Assembly (NCBI RefSeq): GCF_014145675.1
Contig: NZ_JACGZW010000004.1
Span: 186,001-250,000, forward strand
DNA length: 64,000 nt
Origin: Amycolatopsis dendrobii
Lineage (GTDB): Bacteria > Actinomycetota > Actinomycetes > Mycobacteriales > Pseudonocardiaceae
Direction: 5' to 3'
Below are positions 24,442-32,676 of this stretch, piece by piece (the stretch's first letter is position 1; every line of letters starts with the position of its first letter). Below the pieces are notes generated by a model. The model was not told the origin of the DNA. It was given only the letters and a program-made list of their open reading frames with translations, and searched no databases. Both the position numbers and the translations under genes were made by a program.

Positions 24442-26937
24442 GTGAAGCAGAATTCCGGGCGAAAGGGCCGCGGCTCCTCGATTCGCTCTCGCGTGCTCGC
24501 GATCGCGTTGATTCCTAGCGTGGCGTTGCTGATCGTCGGTATCGCGCTCGCCGGATACCTGATTTTCGACGCGACGCAGGCGCGCGGTTACGCGCAGAAG
24601 ATTCGCGGTTCGGAAGGCCCCGGCATTCCGTTCCTGCTCGCCGCGGAACAGGAACGGCAGCTGTCGATGAGCGTGCTCGCCGGACAGGACGCCGCGCGCG
24701 CCGCGCTGCTGGCGACCCGGCCGAAGACCGACGCGTCCGCCGCGCAGATCACCTCGGTGCTGCAGGGCAACTTCGCGAGCGACTCGAACGTGCCCGCGAG
24801 CGTCAAGCAGAACATCGCCACGTTCGCCGCGCTGGAAGCGAAACTGCCGCAGCTGCGCCAGCAAGTCGACTCCGGCCAGGTGCCCCGGCTCGAGGTTTTT
24901 TCCTTCTACAACCAGATCATCGACCAGTTCACCCAGGGCGTCGCCGGCCTCGCGCAGGCCGCGCGCGGCGCGGACAACGCCTACGCCCGGCTGTCCGCGA
25001 TCCCGATTTTCAATGCTGCCGAGGAAATGCAGCGCAGCGACGCGCTGGCGTCGGCCGGGCTCGCCGCGGGCGGACTGTCCGGCGACGAGCAGCGTGCGTA
25101 CCTCGGCCAGATCGGCGCGTACCACGCGCAGCTCGAACAGTCGGTGCCGCAGATGGTGCCCGAGGTGCGGGCGAACTACGACAAGCTCGTCTCGAGTCCC
25201 GCGTGGACGACCGTGACGCAGGTCGAGAACGCCTTGCTGTCCGGTGCGAAACAGCTTCCAGTGCCGCTGGAACAGTGGCGGACCGACGCGAAGCAGGTCG
25301 CCACCACGCTGATGACGATGTTCGCCGCGCAGAGCGCGCACGCGACCAACGCGGCGATCACCGACGCGGACGACACGCTGCGGAACTCGATCATCGCGGG
25401 CGCGGCGGCGGTGCTCTTCGCGCTCGCCGTGGTGCTGGTCGCGCTGCGGCTGTCGAACCGCTTCATCTCCCGGCTCGCCCGGCTGCGCGAGGACACCCTC
25501 GACGCGGCCGAGGTGCGGCTGCCGGAACTCGTGGACCGCGTCCGCGCGGGCGAACCGGTCGACCTCGACGAAGGCGGGCACCTGCTCGACCACGGCACGG
25601 ACGAGATCGGCGAGGTGGCCGAGGCGTTCAACCTGGCGCAGCAGTCCGCGCTCGCCGCCGCGGTCGAAGAGGCCAAGACCCGGCAAGGCACGAAGGCGGT
25701 GTTCCTCAACATCGCGCACCGCAGCCAGGTCATCGTGCACCGGCAGCTGAAGGTGCTGGACGCCGCCGAACGCAAGCAGGAGGACCCGGACCAGCTCGAC
25801 ACGCTGTTCCGCCTCGACCACCTCTCCACCCGCGCGCGGCGCAACGCGGAGAACCTGATCATCCTCGGCGGCGGCCAGCCCGGACGGCAGTGGCGCAATC
25901 CGGTGTCGCTGGTGGAACTCGTCCGCGGCGCGGCAGCGGAAACCGAGCACTTCGCGCGGGTGAAGACGGCGAAGCTGCCGGAGGTCGCGGTGCGCGGGCC
26001 GGTCGTCGGCGACCTCGTGCACCTGCTCGCCGAGCTGATCGACAACGCGACGTCGTTCTCGCCGCCGGAATCGCGCGTCGAATTGCGCGGCAACGTGGTC
26101 GGCAAGGGCGTCGTGATCGAGGTCGAGGACCAGGGCCTCGGCATCGAGCAAGAGCAGGCCGACGAGTTCAACGCGATGCTCGCCGACCCGCCGGACTTCG
26201 GGATCATGGCGCTGTCCGACGAGCCGCGGCTGGGCCTGTTCGTGGTCGCACGGCTGGCGTCGCGGCACGGGATCTCGGTGCACCTGCGCGAATCCGCGTA
26301 CGGCGGGACCCGGGCGATCGTGTTGGTGCGCAAGGATTTGCTCGCGCCGCTCAGCGAGACGGAACCGTCCGAGCCGGAAGCGGCCGCGGAGCCGGACGGC
26401 GTGCCGGAGCTTTCCCGGCTCGCGGTGGAGCCGTCGCGGCCCGCGCCGCAACCGCAGCGGGCTGAGCAGCGACCGGAACTGCCGCAACGGAAGCAGGCGC
26501 GTCCGGAACCGCAGCAGGCGGAACCGCCGCAGCCGTCGCGGGTGGCGCCGGAACCGCGGGTCGCGCCGGAGCAGCAGCGACCGGAGTTGCCGACGCGCCG
26601 CGCGATGCGTCCGGCCGCCGAGGCTCCGCCGGTCCGTCCGCCGCAAAACCGTGAGCAGCGACCGCCCGCGGACAACGGCCGGGTGCCGCGTCCGGCGGTC
26701 GAAAACGGCCGGGCCGCGCCGCCTCGTCCGCCCGGGCGTCCCCCGCTGCCGCAGCGGAGACGGCAGCAGAACCTCGTTCCGCAGCTGCGCAGTGACCGGC
26801 CGGCGCCGGAATCCGACGACGTCCGCGAGGATTCGCCGGAGCAGGCCCGCTCCCGGCTCAGCGCGTTCCAGCAGGGCACCCGGCGGGCCCGCGAGGCCGA
26901 TCCCGGGCACGACAACAGGTACGGAGATCGCGACTGA
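24442..26937 (+). CDS. cvnA: Conservon sensor histidine-kinase-like protein CvnA
   Basis: An 831-residue membrane protein; GTG 24442 is preferred over GTG 24418 because GGAAGGA precedes it. TM1 (~20-40), an extracellular nitrate/nitrite-sensing (NIT)-like helical domain (~45-305), TM2 (~316-338), a HAMP-like linker and an ATPase domain with N-box ELIDNATSFS (~531-540) and DQGLGI (~563-568) are visible. The last ~195 residues are Pro/Arg/Glu-rich and probably disordered. In Streptomyces, Cvn proteins form a membrane signalling complex with a small GTPase. Here the same A-B-C-D order is kept with overlapping genes. Confidence 0.93.
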   Translation: MKQNSGRKGRGSSIRSRVLAIALIPSVALLIVGIALAGYLIFDATQARGYAQKIRGSEGPGIPFLLAAEQERQLSMSVLAGQDAARAALLATRPKTDASAAQITSVLQGNFASDSNVPASVKQNIATFAALEAKLPQLRQQVDSGQVPRLEVFSFYNQIIDQFTQGVAGLAQAARGADNAYARLSAIPIFNAAEEMQRSDALASAGLAAGGLSGDEQRAYLGQIGAYHAQLEQSVPQMVPEVRANYDKLVSSPAWTTVTQVENALLSGAKQLPVPLEQWRTDAKQVATTLMTMFAAQSAHATNAAITDADDTLRNSIIAGAAAVLFALAVVLVALRLSNRFISRLARLREDTLDAAEVRLPELVDRVRAGEPVDLDEGGHLLDHGTDEIGEVAEAFNLAQQSALAAAVEEAKTRQGTKAVFLNIAHRSQVIVHRQLKVLDAAERKQEDPDQLDTLFRLDHLSTRARRNAENLIILGGGQPGRQWRNPVSLVELVRGAAAETEHFARVKTAKLPEVAVRGPVVGDLVHLLAELIDNATSFSPPESRVELRGNVVGKGVVIEVEDQGLGIEQEQADEFNAMLADPPDFGIMALSDEPRLGLFVVARLASRHGISVHLRESAYGGTRAIVLVRKDLLAPLSETEPSEPEAAAEPDGVPELSRLAVEPSRPAPQPQRAEQRPELPQRKQARPEPQQAEPPQPSRVAPEPRVAPEQQRPELPTRRAMRPAAEAPPVRPPQNREQRPPADNGRVPRPAVENGRAAPPRPPGRPPLPQRRRQQNLVPQLRSDRPAPESDDVREDSPEQARSRLSAFQQGTRRAREADPGHDNRYGDRD

Positions 26938-27353
26938 TGGCGAACAACGGCGTCAACGAGCTCGACTGGCTGCTCGACGACCTCGTGCAGCGGGTCGCCG
27001 GAGCGGACCGCGCGGTGGTGCTGTCCTCGGACGGGTTGCTGATCGGCCGGTCGGGCAACCTGTCCGAAGCGGACGCGGAGCACCTGTCCGCGGTCGCCTC
27101 GGCGTTCCAGAGCCTCGCCCGCGGCACCGGACGGCACTTCGGCGGCGGCAACGTGCGGCAGACGATGGTCGAGATGGACCACGCGTTCCTGTTCGTCACC
27201 GCGGCCGGCCGGGGCGCCTGCCTCGCGCTGCTGGCCGGGGTCGACGCCGACATGGGGCTCGTGGCCTACGAGATGAACCTGATGGTCAAGCGGGTCGGCG
27301 CGGTGCTCACCGCGGCGCCGCGGGCCGGAGCGGTCCAGCGGACCTCGCCATGA
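26937..27353 (+). CDS. cvnB: Roadblock/LC7 domain protein CvnB
   Basis: A 138-residue Roadblock/LC7 protein. LDWLLDDLVQRVAGADRAVVLSSDG at the start and LLAGVDADMGLVAYEM later are typical. These proteins act as GTPase-activating or scaffold partners for MglA-like GTPases, here CvnD. The ATG overlaps the cvnA stop (TGATG), and the gene ends in an ATGA overlap with cvnC. Confidence 0.94.
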   Translation: MANNGVNELDWLLDDLVQRVAGADRAVVLSSDGLLIGRSGNLSEADAEHLSAVASAFQSLARGTGRHFGGGNVRQTMVEMDHAFLFVTAAGRGACLALLAGVDADMGLVAYEMNLMVKRVGAVLTAAPRAGAVQRTSP

Positions 27354-27724
27354 CGGCGCAGGGCCGCGAGTCCTGGTACGAGGACGAGGCCGGTCCGCTG
27401 GTGCGGTCCTACGCCGTCACCGGCGGGCGGACCCGGTCCGACACCCGAGGGCTCGACCTCATCACGCTCGTCGTCGCGCTGCGCACCGCGAGCGAGACGC
27501 CCGGTCTCGAACCGGAGTACTCGCGGATTCTTTCCCTGTGCCAGCGCCCGGTTTCGGTCGCCGAGGTGGCCGCGCGGGTCGATCTCCCGCTGCCGGTGGT
27601 GAAGGTGCTGCTGAGCGATTTGATAGAACGCAACCTCGTGTTGTTCCGCACCGCGACGCCGGTGACCGACGCCCCCAGCCCCCACGTACTCCAGGCGGTT
27701 CTCGATGGCATCCGGAAACTCTGA
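27350..27724 (+). CDS. cvnC: DUF742 protein CvnC
   Basis: A 124-residue DUF742 protein with LVRSYAVTGGRT at residues ~17-28 and a winged-helix-like C-terminal half (CQRPVSVAEVAARVDLPLPV and LLSDLIERNLV). It is the third conservon component. The start overlaps cvnB by ATGA and the end overlaps cvnD by 20 bases. Its biochemical role is not settled; association with CvnA/B/D is known for the family. Confidence 0.94.
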   Translation: MTAQGRESWYEDEAGPLVRSYAVTGGRTRSDTRGLDLITLVVALRTASETPGLEPEYSRILSLCQRPVSVAEVAARVDLPLPVVKVLLSDLIERNLVLFRTATPVTDAPSPHVLQAVLDGIRKL

Positions 27725-28304
27725 GCCCCGCCGGTCGCTCACCGCGCAAGCGGTGAAGGTGCTCGTCGCCGGCGGATTCGGGGTCGGCAAGACGACTCTG
27801 GTCGGCTCGGTCAGCGAGGTGCCGCCGCTGCGCACCGAAGAGGTGATCACCGCCGCGTCCGAGGGCGTGGACGACCTGTCCGGCGTCGAGGGCAAAACCA
27901 CCACGACGGTCGCGCTCGACTTCGGCCGGATCACCATCAACCCCGAGCTGATCCTGTACCTGTTCGGCACGCCGGGGCAGGACCGGTTCTGGTTCATGTG
28001 GGACGAACTGGCCGACGGTGCCTTGGGCGCGGTGGTCCTGGCGGATACCCGTCGGCTCGAATCCTGTTTTCCCGCAGTGGATTTCTTCGAGCAGCGCGGG
28101 TTGCCGTTCGTGGTCGGGGTGAACTGCTTCGACGACGCTTACCGGTACGGGACCGAGGAAGTCCGCGGGGCGCTGGACCTGGATCCGCAGGTGCCGTTGC
28201 TGCTGTGCGACGCCCGGGAGCGGGATTCGACCAAGCAGGTGCTGACGGCGTTGATGGAGCACGCGCTCGGGCGGGCAATGCTCGTGAGTGGCAATCCCGG
28301 TTAG
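27705..28304 (+). CDS. cvnD: Conservon small GTPase CvnD
   Basis: A 199-residue Ras/MglA-like GTPase. P-loop GGFGVGKTTLVG is near residue 24, Walker B-like LYLFGTPGQDRF near 87, and NCFDDAY supplies the base-specificity region. It is the nucleotide switch of the conservon complex at the inner membrane. Unusually, its final residues (about VSGNPG) and stop codon are encoded by the palindrome at 28282, so the tail was probably acquired with that element. It ends the cvn operon. Confidence 0.94.
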   Translation: MASGNSEPRRSLTAQAVKVLVAGGFGVGKTTLVGSVSEVPPLRTEEVITAASEGVDDLSGVEGKTTTTVALDFGRITINPELILYLFGTPGQDRFWFMWDELADGALGAVVLADTRRLESCFPAVDFFEQRGLPFVVGVNCFDDAYRYGTEEVRGALDLDPQVPLLLCDARERDSTKQVLTALMEHALGRAMLVSGNPG

Positions 28305-28325
28305 AACCGGGATTGCCACTCACGA
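28282..28325. repeat. Perfect 21-bp-arm palindrome, family 2 copy 2
   Basis: Arms TCGTGAGTG, GCAATC, CCGGTT and their exact inverses flank AG. It lies between convergent cvnD and doxX-like genes and contains the cvnD stop. Ends and centre match 14723-14768, but the six middle pairs are different and still fully paired. Confidence 0.9.
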
Positions 28326-28331
28326 CTTCTT

Positions 28332-28772
28332 TCAGCGCCGCCGCAGCCCGTCCAGCGCTGCCGCCCCCGGCCCCACCACCGCGATGGCGAGGAAGACCCA
28401 CGCGTACAGCGCGGCGGGCTCGCCCATGTTGTGCAGGGGGAGCAGGCCTTCCGGGGCGTGCACGGTGAAGTAGGCGTAGGCCATGACGCCGGAGAGCACG
28501 GTCGCGGAGACGCGGGTGAAAAGTCCGGCGAAGACGAAGATCGCGCCGACGACCTCGATCAGGCTGGCCCAGTAACCGGGCCATTGGCCGAAGGGGACCG
28601 CGCCGCCCGCGTTGTCGATGCCGCCGAAGAGGCCGAAGCCCATCAGGCCGTGGCAGAGGAAGAGGAAGGACACCACGGCGCGGAAGAGGGCCAGGACGGT
28701 GGGGCGGGCTCGGTCTGCCAGGGACTTAGTGGCTTCGGTCGTCGCGGTCTTGGGGGCGGTGGTGGTGGTCAT
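28332..28772 (-). CDS. DoxX family membrane protein
   Basis: A 146-residue protein from ATG at 28772, with GGGAGG upstream. A Thr/Ala-rich cytoplasmic start precedes four transmembrane helices with VLALFRAVVSFLFLCHG, GYWASLIEVVGAIFVFAGLFTR and LSGVMAYAYFTVH, the DoxX/DoxD pattern. In mycobacteria a DoxX-like protein works with SodA and a thiosulfate-related partner in redox defence. No such partner is adjacent here. It converges on cvnD. Confidence 0.88.
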   Translation of the reverse strand: MTTTTAPKTATTEATKSLADRARPTVLALFRAVVSFLFLCHGLMGFGLFGGIDNAGGAVPFGQWPGYWASLIEVVGAIFVFAGLFTRVSATVLSGVMAYAYFTVHAPEGLLPLHNMGEPAALYAWVFLAIAVVGPGAAALDGLRRR

Positions 28773-28906
28773 TGCTGGTCCCTCCCGGGTGGCTGTGGGG
28801 TGCCTTCTGCTTATGCGTCGAACGGTGCCGGCTGGGATCGACACGTTGCCGGGAAGTTTTTTGAGGCGGTGTTTGGGCTGGTCAGCGGGGCTGGCAGGGT
28901 GGGGGG

Positions 28907-29359
28907 ATGGTCAGGCGTAGTGCTGGGGTGTTGGTGTATCGACGGGGTGCGGGCGGGGTCGAAGTGTTGCTCGCGCATATGGGCGGGCCGTTTTGGGCCA
29001 AGAAGGATCTGGGGGCTTGGTCGTTGCCCAAGGGGGAGATTGAGGAGGGGGAGGAGGCTGAAGGCGCTGCTCGGCGGGAGTTCGCTGAGGAGCTGGGGGT
29101 GCCAGTGCCTGACGGGGAGTGGGTTGCGTTGGGGGAGGTTCGGCAGTCGGGGAAGGTCGTGACTGCTTGGGCGGTGGAGGGGGATCTTGATCCGGCTGAT
29201 GTGGTGCCGGGGGTGTTCGAGATGGAGTGGCCGCCCCGGTCTGGGGTGATGCGGGAGTTTCCCGAGGTGGATCGGGTGGAGTGGGTTTCGCTCGAGGTGG
29301 CTCGGGAGAAGCTGGTCAAGGGGCAGCGGGGGTTTTTGGATCGGGTTGCGGGGTTGTGA
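28907..29359 (+). CDS. Nudix hydrolase
   Basis: A 150-residue Nudix protein with an intact box: G-x5-E-x7-R-E-F-A-E-E-L-G (KGEIEEGEEAEGAARREF, then AEELG). The N-terminal MVRRSAGVLVYRRG and the WAKKDLGAWSLPKGE segment match diadenosine-polyphosphate or NTP-type Nudix enzymes related to MutT/NTP pyrophosphohydrolases. It hydrolyses a nucleoside diphosphate linked to another moiety; the substrate is not known. The DNA is rich in G and T on this strand, with more GGG, GGT and TTG codons than neighbouring genes. Confidence 0.9.
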   Translation: MVRRSAGVLVYRRGAGGVEVLLAHMGGPFWAKKDLGAWSLPKGEIEEGEEAEGAARREFAEELGVPVPDGEWVALGEVRQSGKVVTAWAVEGDLDPADVVPGVFEMEWPPRSGVMREFPEVDRVEWVSLEVAREKLVKGQRGFLDRVAGL

Positions 29360-29430
29360 GTTGGCTCGTCGCCTGGCGGCGACCTTGCCGTGGTGGTTGC
29401 GTGGGGCACCCCGTTGGCCCATTGTGCTGA

Positions 29431-29487
29431 CGGTTCGGGGGTGCTTGTCAAGGCGGGAAAGATGCCTTGACAAGCACCCCCGAACCG
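29431..29487. repeat. Perfect 24-bp-arm hairpin between Nudix and HAD genes
   Basis: Arms 29431-29454 and 29464-29487 pair perfectly (CGGTTCGGGGGTGCTTGTCA, then AGGC) around GGGAAAGAT. It is 72 bp after the Nudix stop and probably terminates that gene. No second copy was found in the window. Confidence 0.85.
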
Positions 29488-29576
29488 CAGGGCGGCTTTG
29501 TATCGGGGTGCGGGGGAGGGGCTGGGTGCCTCGATGGTTGGGTGCACTGGCTGCGGTGTCGTAGGGGGTGGGGCTA

Positions 29577-29661
29577 GCGCCCCAATGTGGCATTGGGTGC
29601 GTGGGATGCACCCAATGTGGCGTTCGGTGCGTCAGATGCACCCAATGCCGCATTGGGGCGC
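29577..29661. repeat. Palindromic array of 30-bp units, copy 2
   Basis: Two 30-bp units starting CCCAATGTGGC, and a partial third starting CCCAATGCCGC, are bounded by 24-bp outer arms (GCGCCCCAATG...) with one wobble. Single units also fold as CCCAATG-TGG-CATTGGG. It is oriented opposite to copy 1 and lies between convergent Nudix and HAD genes, within the 367-bp gap 29360-29726. Confidence 0.8.
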
Positions 29662-29726
29662 ATCGCGGCGGGTGGGTGGCGGGGCGTGAGGGGGCCCTCG
29701 GGGGCTCAGAGTCCGTCAGGGGTCCC

Positions 29727-30383
29727 TCACGTGCCGAAGCGCTGCAGCAGGGTGCTCAGGGGGGTGGTGGTGAAGGACGGGAGGACTAGGTCTGCTTTGG
29801 CGAAGTCCAGGGTGGCTGTGATGGGGTTCGGCACTGCGATGGTGGTGATTCCGGCTGCTTTCGCCGCGCTGACGCCGTGGGGCGAGTCTTCGAAGGCCAG
29901 GGCTTCTTCTGCGGTCACGCCCAGGGTGCGCAGGGTTGCCAGGTAAGTGTCGGGATCGGGTTTTGCTTTGTGGCGGTCGCCGGTTTCTACGGCGGCGAAG
30001 CGCGACGACAGGCCTAGCCGGTCCAGTTGGCCGTGCACCCAGGTGCCGGAGGAACTTGAGGCGACGGCGAGGGTCAGGTCTCGTCGGGCGGCTTCGTCTA
30101 GGTAGTCCAGTACGCCTTCGCGCGGGCCGTCTTCGGCTAGGAGTTCGTGTACTCGTGCTCGCATTGCCGGGCGCAGTGTTTCCGGGTCGACGTTTTCTAC
30201 TTGTTCGGCAAGGAGTTTGAACATCGTCGCGGCGGTGTTCTGGGTGCCGATGACTGTGTGCCAGACGTCCAGGGGCAGTTCGACCCCGTGTCCGGCGAAC
30301 ATTTCTTGCCAGGACCGCAGTACTGCTGCCTCGGTGTCGGCGAGAGTGCCGTCGAAGTCGAAGATCAATGCTCGCGTGGCCAC
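29727..30383 (-). CDS. HAD-superfamily hydrolase (beta-phosphoglucomutase/phosphatase-like)
   Basis: A 218-residue HAD enzyme from GTG at 30383. Motif I is DFDGTLADTE (nucleophile D9-x-D11), motif II is VASSSSG, the motif III lysine is in KAKPDPDTYL, and motif IV is FEDSPHGVSAAKAAG. A helical cap (~20-85) makes it subfamily IA, near beta-phosphoglucomutases and sugar phosphatases. It transfers or hydrolyses a phosphate with Mg2+. The substrate is unknown. Confidence 0.9.
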   Translation of the reverse strand: MATRALIFDFDGTLADTEAAVLRSWQEMFAGHGVELPLDVWHTVIGTQNTAATMFKLLAEQVENVDPETLRPAMRARVHELLAEDGPREGVLDYLDEAARRDLTLAVASSSSGTWVHGQLDRLGLSSRFAAVETGDRHKAKPDPDTYLATLRTLGVTAEEALAFEDSPHGVSAAKAAGITTIAVPNPITATLDFAKADLVLPSFTTTPLSTLLQRFGT

Positions 30384-30418
30384 GTCTCGCAGCTTGCCTC
30401 ACCCGAACTGCTGACGGG

Positions 30419-31219
30419 TCAGTTCGTGGCGAAAAACTCCGCCAGCACGGGGGCCAGTGCGGCGGTTTTCACCAGGTGCGTCTGGCCGGGCAGGGTGCGA
30501 TAGGTGGCGTGGGGCAGTTGGGCCGCTGCCGCTGCGACGCCGTTGCGCATCCAGGCGGGGCTCTTGCCGCCGTCGAGGATCAGGGTGGGGGCGGTGATTC
30601 CGGACCAGCGTTCTTCCGGCAGGGGCCGGCCTGCCTGGTTGTCGTCCATGACCTGGGCGTCGTAGGCGAGGGTGTGGGCCACGCGCTTCATGCGCGGCCA
30701 CGCGGGCATCAGGCGCATCATCGTGACCATCAGGGCGGGCAGTCCGACGCCTTCGACCATGAACGTCTTGATCGCGTCGCCCGGTTTTCCCTCGGCGATG
30801 GCTGCTTCGAGCTTCGCCTGATAGTCGGCTGGGACGGGCTTGCGGGTGCTGTCGACGACGAACGGCGGTTCGTACACCGCGACCTTCTTGACCGGCACGC
30901 CGCGATGGGCGGCTTCCAGGACCAGGGCGGCGCCGGACGAGATGCCGTACAGGCCGATCTCCCCGCCGGCTTCCTTGGCCAGCGCGGCGATGTCTTCGAT
31001 CTCGCGCTCGACCGCGTACGGGCCGGTGTCGCCGCTTTCGCCCCTGCCTCGGCGGTCGAAGGTGTAGACGGTGAAGCGGTCCGAGAGGGCTTTGGCGAGA
31101 TCGTCGTTGGGGGTCGAGGTGCGGTAGCAGAGCGCGCCGTCGACGAGGACGAGCGCGGGACCGGAGCCGGTGCGGGAGTAGGCGATCCGGGTGCCGTCGG
31201 CGGATGTGACGGTGGGCAT
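30419..31219 (-). CDS. Alpha/beta hydrolase
   Basis: A 266-residue alpha/beta hydrolase from ATG with GAGGAGG upstream. The oxyanion region is GPALVLVDGALCY, DRRGRGESG is conserved, the nucleophile elbow is GISSG, the catalytic Asp is likely in TLILDGGKSP, and the His is in GQTHLVK. It is an esterase or lactonase-like enzyme of unknown substrate. A dyad TTGTC-AA-GACAA lies 58 bp upstream, so an unlinked repressor may control it. Confidence 0.9.
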   Translation of the reverse strand: MPTVTSADGTRIAYSRTGSGPALVLVDGALCYRTSTPNDDLAKALSDRFTVYTFDRRGRGESGDTGPYAVEREIEDIAALAKEAGGEIGLYGISSGAALVLEAAHRGVPVKKVAVYEPPFVVDSTRKPVPADYQAKLEAAIAEGKPGDAIKTFMVEGVGLPALMVTMMRLMPAWPRMKRVAHTLAYDAQVMDDNQAGRPLPEERWSGITAPTLILDGGKSPAWMRNGVAAAAAQLPHATYRTLPGQTHLVKTAALAPVLAEFFATN

Positions 31220-31276
31220 GGGGTTCCTCCTCGGGGTGGTGCCGTTGCGGAGAACCTTCGCATCCGATGGTTCTAG

Positions 31277-31288
31277 TTGTCAAGACAA
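31277..31288. promoter_or_regulatory. Operator-like dyad upstream of alpha/beta hydrolase
   Basis: TTGTC-AA-GACAA is an inverted repeat with 5-bp arms. On the gene's strand TTGACA within it could serve as -35, so a bound repressor would block transcription. No convincing -10 element was found. Confidence 0.4.
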
Positions 31289-31338
31289 AAAAATTAGTCG
31301 GTGGGACCTGAGCGAGTGCGAGGGCGTAGAACTGGGGG

Positions 31339-32469
31339 TCAGGCGCTGTGCAGGGTCAGCAGCGCGATCTCGTTCGGGGCGAAGACCCGGAACGGCGGGC
31401 CCCAGAAACCGGAGCCGCGGCTGTTGTACAGCTGGGTCGGGCCGTGCCGGGTGAGGCCGGACAGGGTGGGCTGGTCGAGGCGGACCAGGAGGTGGAACGG
31501 CCAGATCTGGCCGCCGTGGGTGTGGCCGGAGATCTGCAGGTCGACGTTTTCCTCGCGGGCTTGGGCGACCTGTTTCGGCTGGTGGGCGAGCAGGACTACG
31601 GGGACGTCGGGATCGGAGCCGTCGAGGGCGGCGGCCAGGTCGGGGCCGTGGCCGGGCAGTCCGGAGGCGGCTCCGGTGGGGTCGTCGATGCCGGCGAAGA
31701 GGAGACGGGCGCCGTCGCGTTCGAGGAGGGTCGAGCGGTTGTGCAGGGTGTCCCAGCCGAGGCTCGCCATGTGGTCCAGCCAGGCCTGTGCCTCGCCGAA
31801 GTACTCGTGGTTGCCGGTGATGTAGAACCGGCCGAGCGGGGCCTGCACGCCGCCGAGCGGGTCGACCTGCTTGCGCCGCTTGGCGACCGATCCGTCGGCG
31901 AGGTCCCCGGCGTGGCAGACGACGTCGGGCTGCAGCCGGTTCAGTTCCGCGACCAGGCGCTCGGACCAGCGGGTGCGGTCGAGCGGGCCGTAGTGCGTGT
32001 CGGTGATGACCGCGACGCGCAATCCGTCGAGCCCGGGACCGAGCTTCGGCAGCACGACGTCGACCGGCTTCACCGGCGGCACCCGCATGGCGATCCGGTT
32101 CCCGCTGACGAGCAGCACCGCCGCGACGGCGAGCGTGACCGCGGCTACGATCCGTGGCCGCGCGGGATCGTCCACTCCGGACACCAGCAGGACCAGCCGC
32201 AGCAGGTGCGTGAGGACGCTCCAGGTGAACAGCACCCACACCGTGCCGAGCGTGACGTCCCCGATCCGCGCGGCGGCGTCGTTCTGCTTCGGACCGTGCC
32301 CGAGCACCATGAGCACCGGGAAACTCAGTGCGGCGACAGCGAAAACGACCGTGCCCGAGACGGTGGCCGCGACCGGCCAATCCGGCAGCAGCACGAGCAC
32401 CGACCACGGCTCGCCGAACAACAAAAGCACCGCGGCGACCACGAAGGCAACCCGACGAACTCCGACCAC
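31339..32469 (-). CDS. Membrane-anchored metallophosphoesterase
   Basis: A 376-residue protein from GTG. Four N-terminal transmembrane helices (~5-125) lead to a calcineurin-like phosphoesterase domain with metal-binding motifs ITDTHYG, CHAGDLADG, ITGNHEYF, LLAHQP and SGHTHGGQ. All five blocks are present, so it is likely catalytic with two metals. It resembles YkuE/YaeI-type phosphohydrolases, which act on lipid-linked phosphates or related substrates. The substrate is unknown. Confidence 0.9.
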   Translation of the reverse strand: MVGVRRVAFVVAAVLLLFGEPWSVLVLLPDWPVAATVSGTVVFAVAALSFPVLMVLGHGPKQNDAAARIGDVTLGTVWVLFTWSVLTHLLRLVLLVSGVDDPARPRIVAAVTLAVAAVLLVSGNRIAMRVPPVKPVDVVLPKLGPGLDGLRVAVITDTHYGPLDRTRWSERLVAELNRLQPDVVCHAGDLADGSVAKRRKQVDPLGGVQAPLGRFYITGNHEYFGEAQAWLDHMASLGWDTLHNRSTLLERDGARLLFAGIDDPTGAASGLPGHGPDLAAALDGSDPDVPVVLLAHQPKQVAQAREENVDLQISGHTHGGQIWPFHLLVRLDQPTLSGLTRHGPTQLYNSRGSGFWGPPFRVFAPNEIALLTLHSA

Positions 32470-32676
32470 GGTTCTCTTCCCTTCGCCCGCGTACTACCCA
32501 GCGTAGCCGCATCTGGCGGGCGGGGATCGGCGTGGCGGGCGCGTGGGGTTGTCGCGGGTCGCAGGTGCCGGTGCGATTCAGCGGCAGTGGAGAGGTGCCT
32601 CCGGCGCGCGTCGGCCGGGACTTCCCGGCAGTCAGCCGCTTGCGGGAAGGGAACTCTCGTGCCTGGCGGGACAGGG

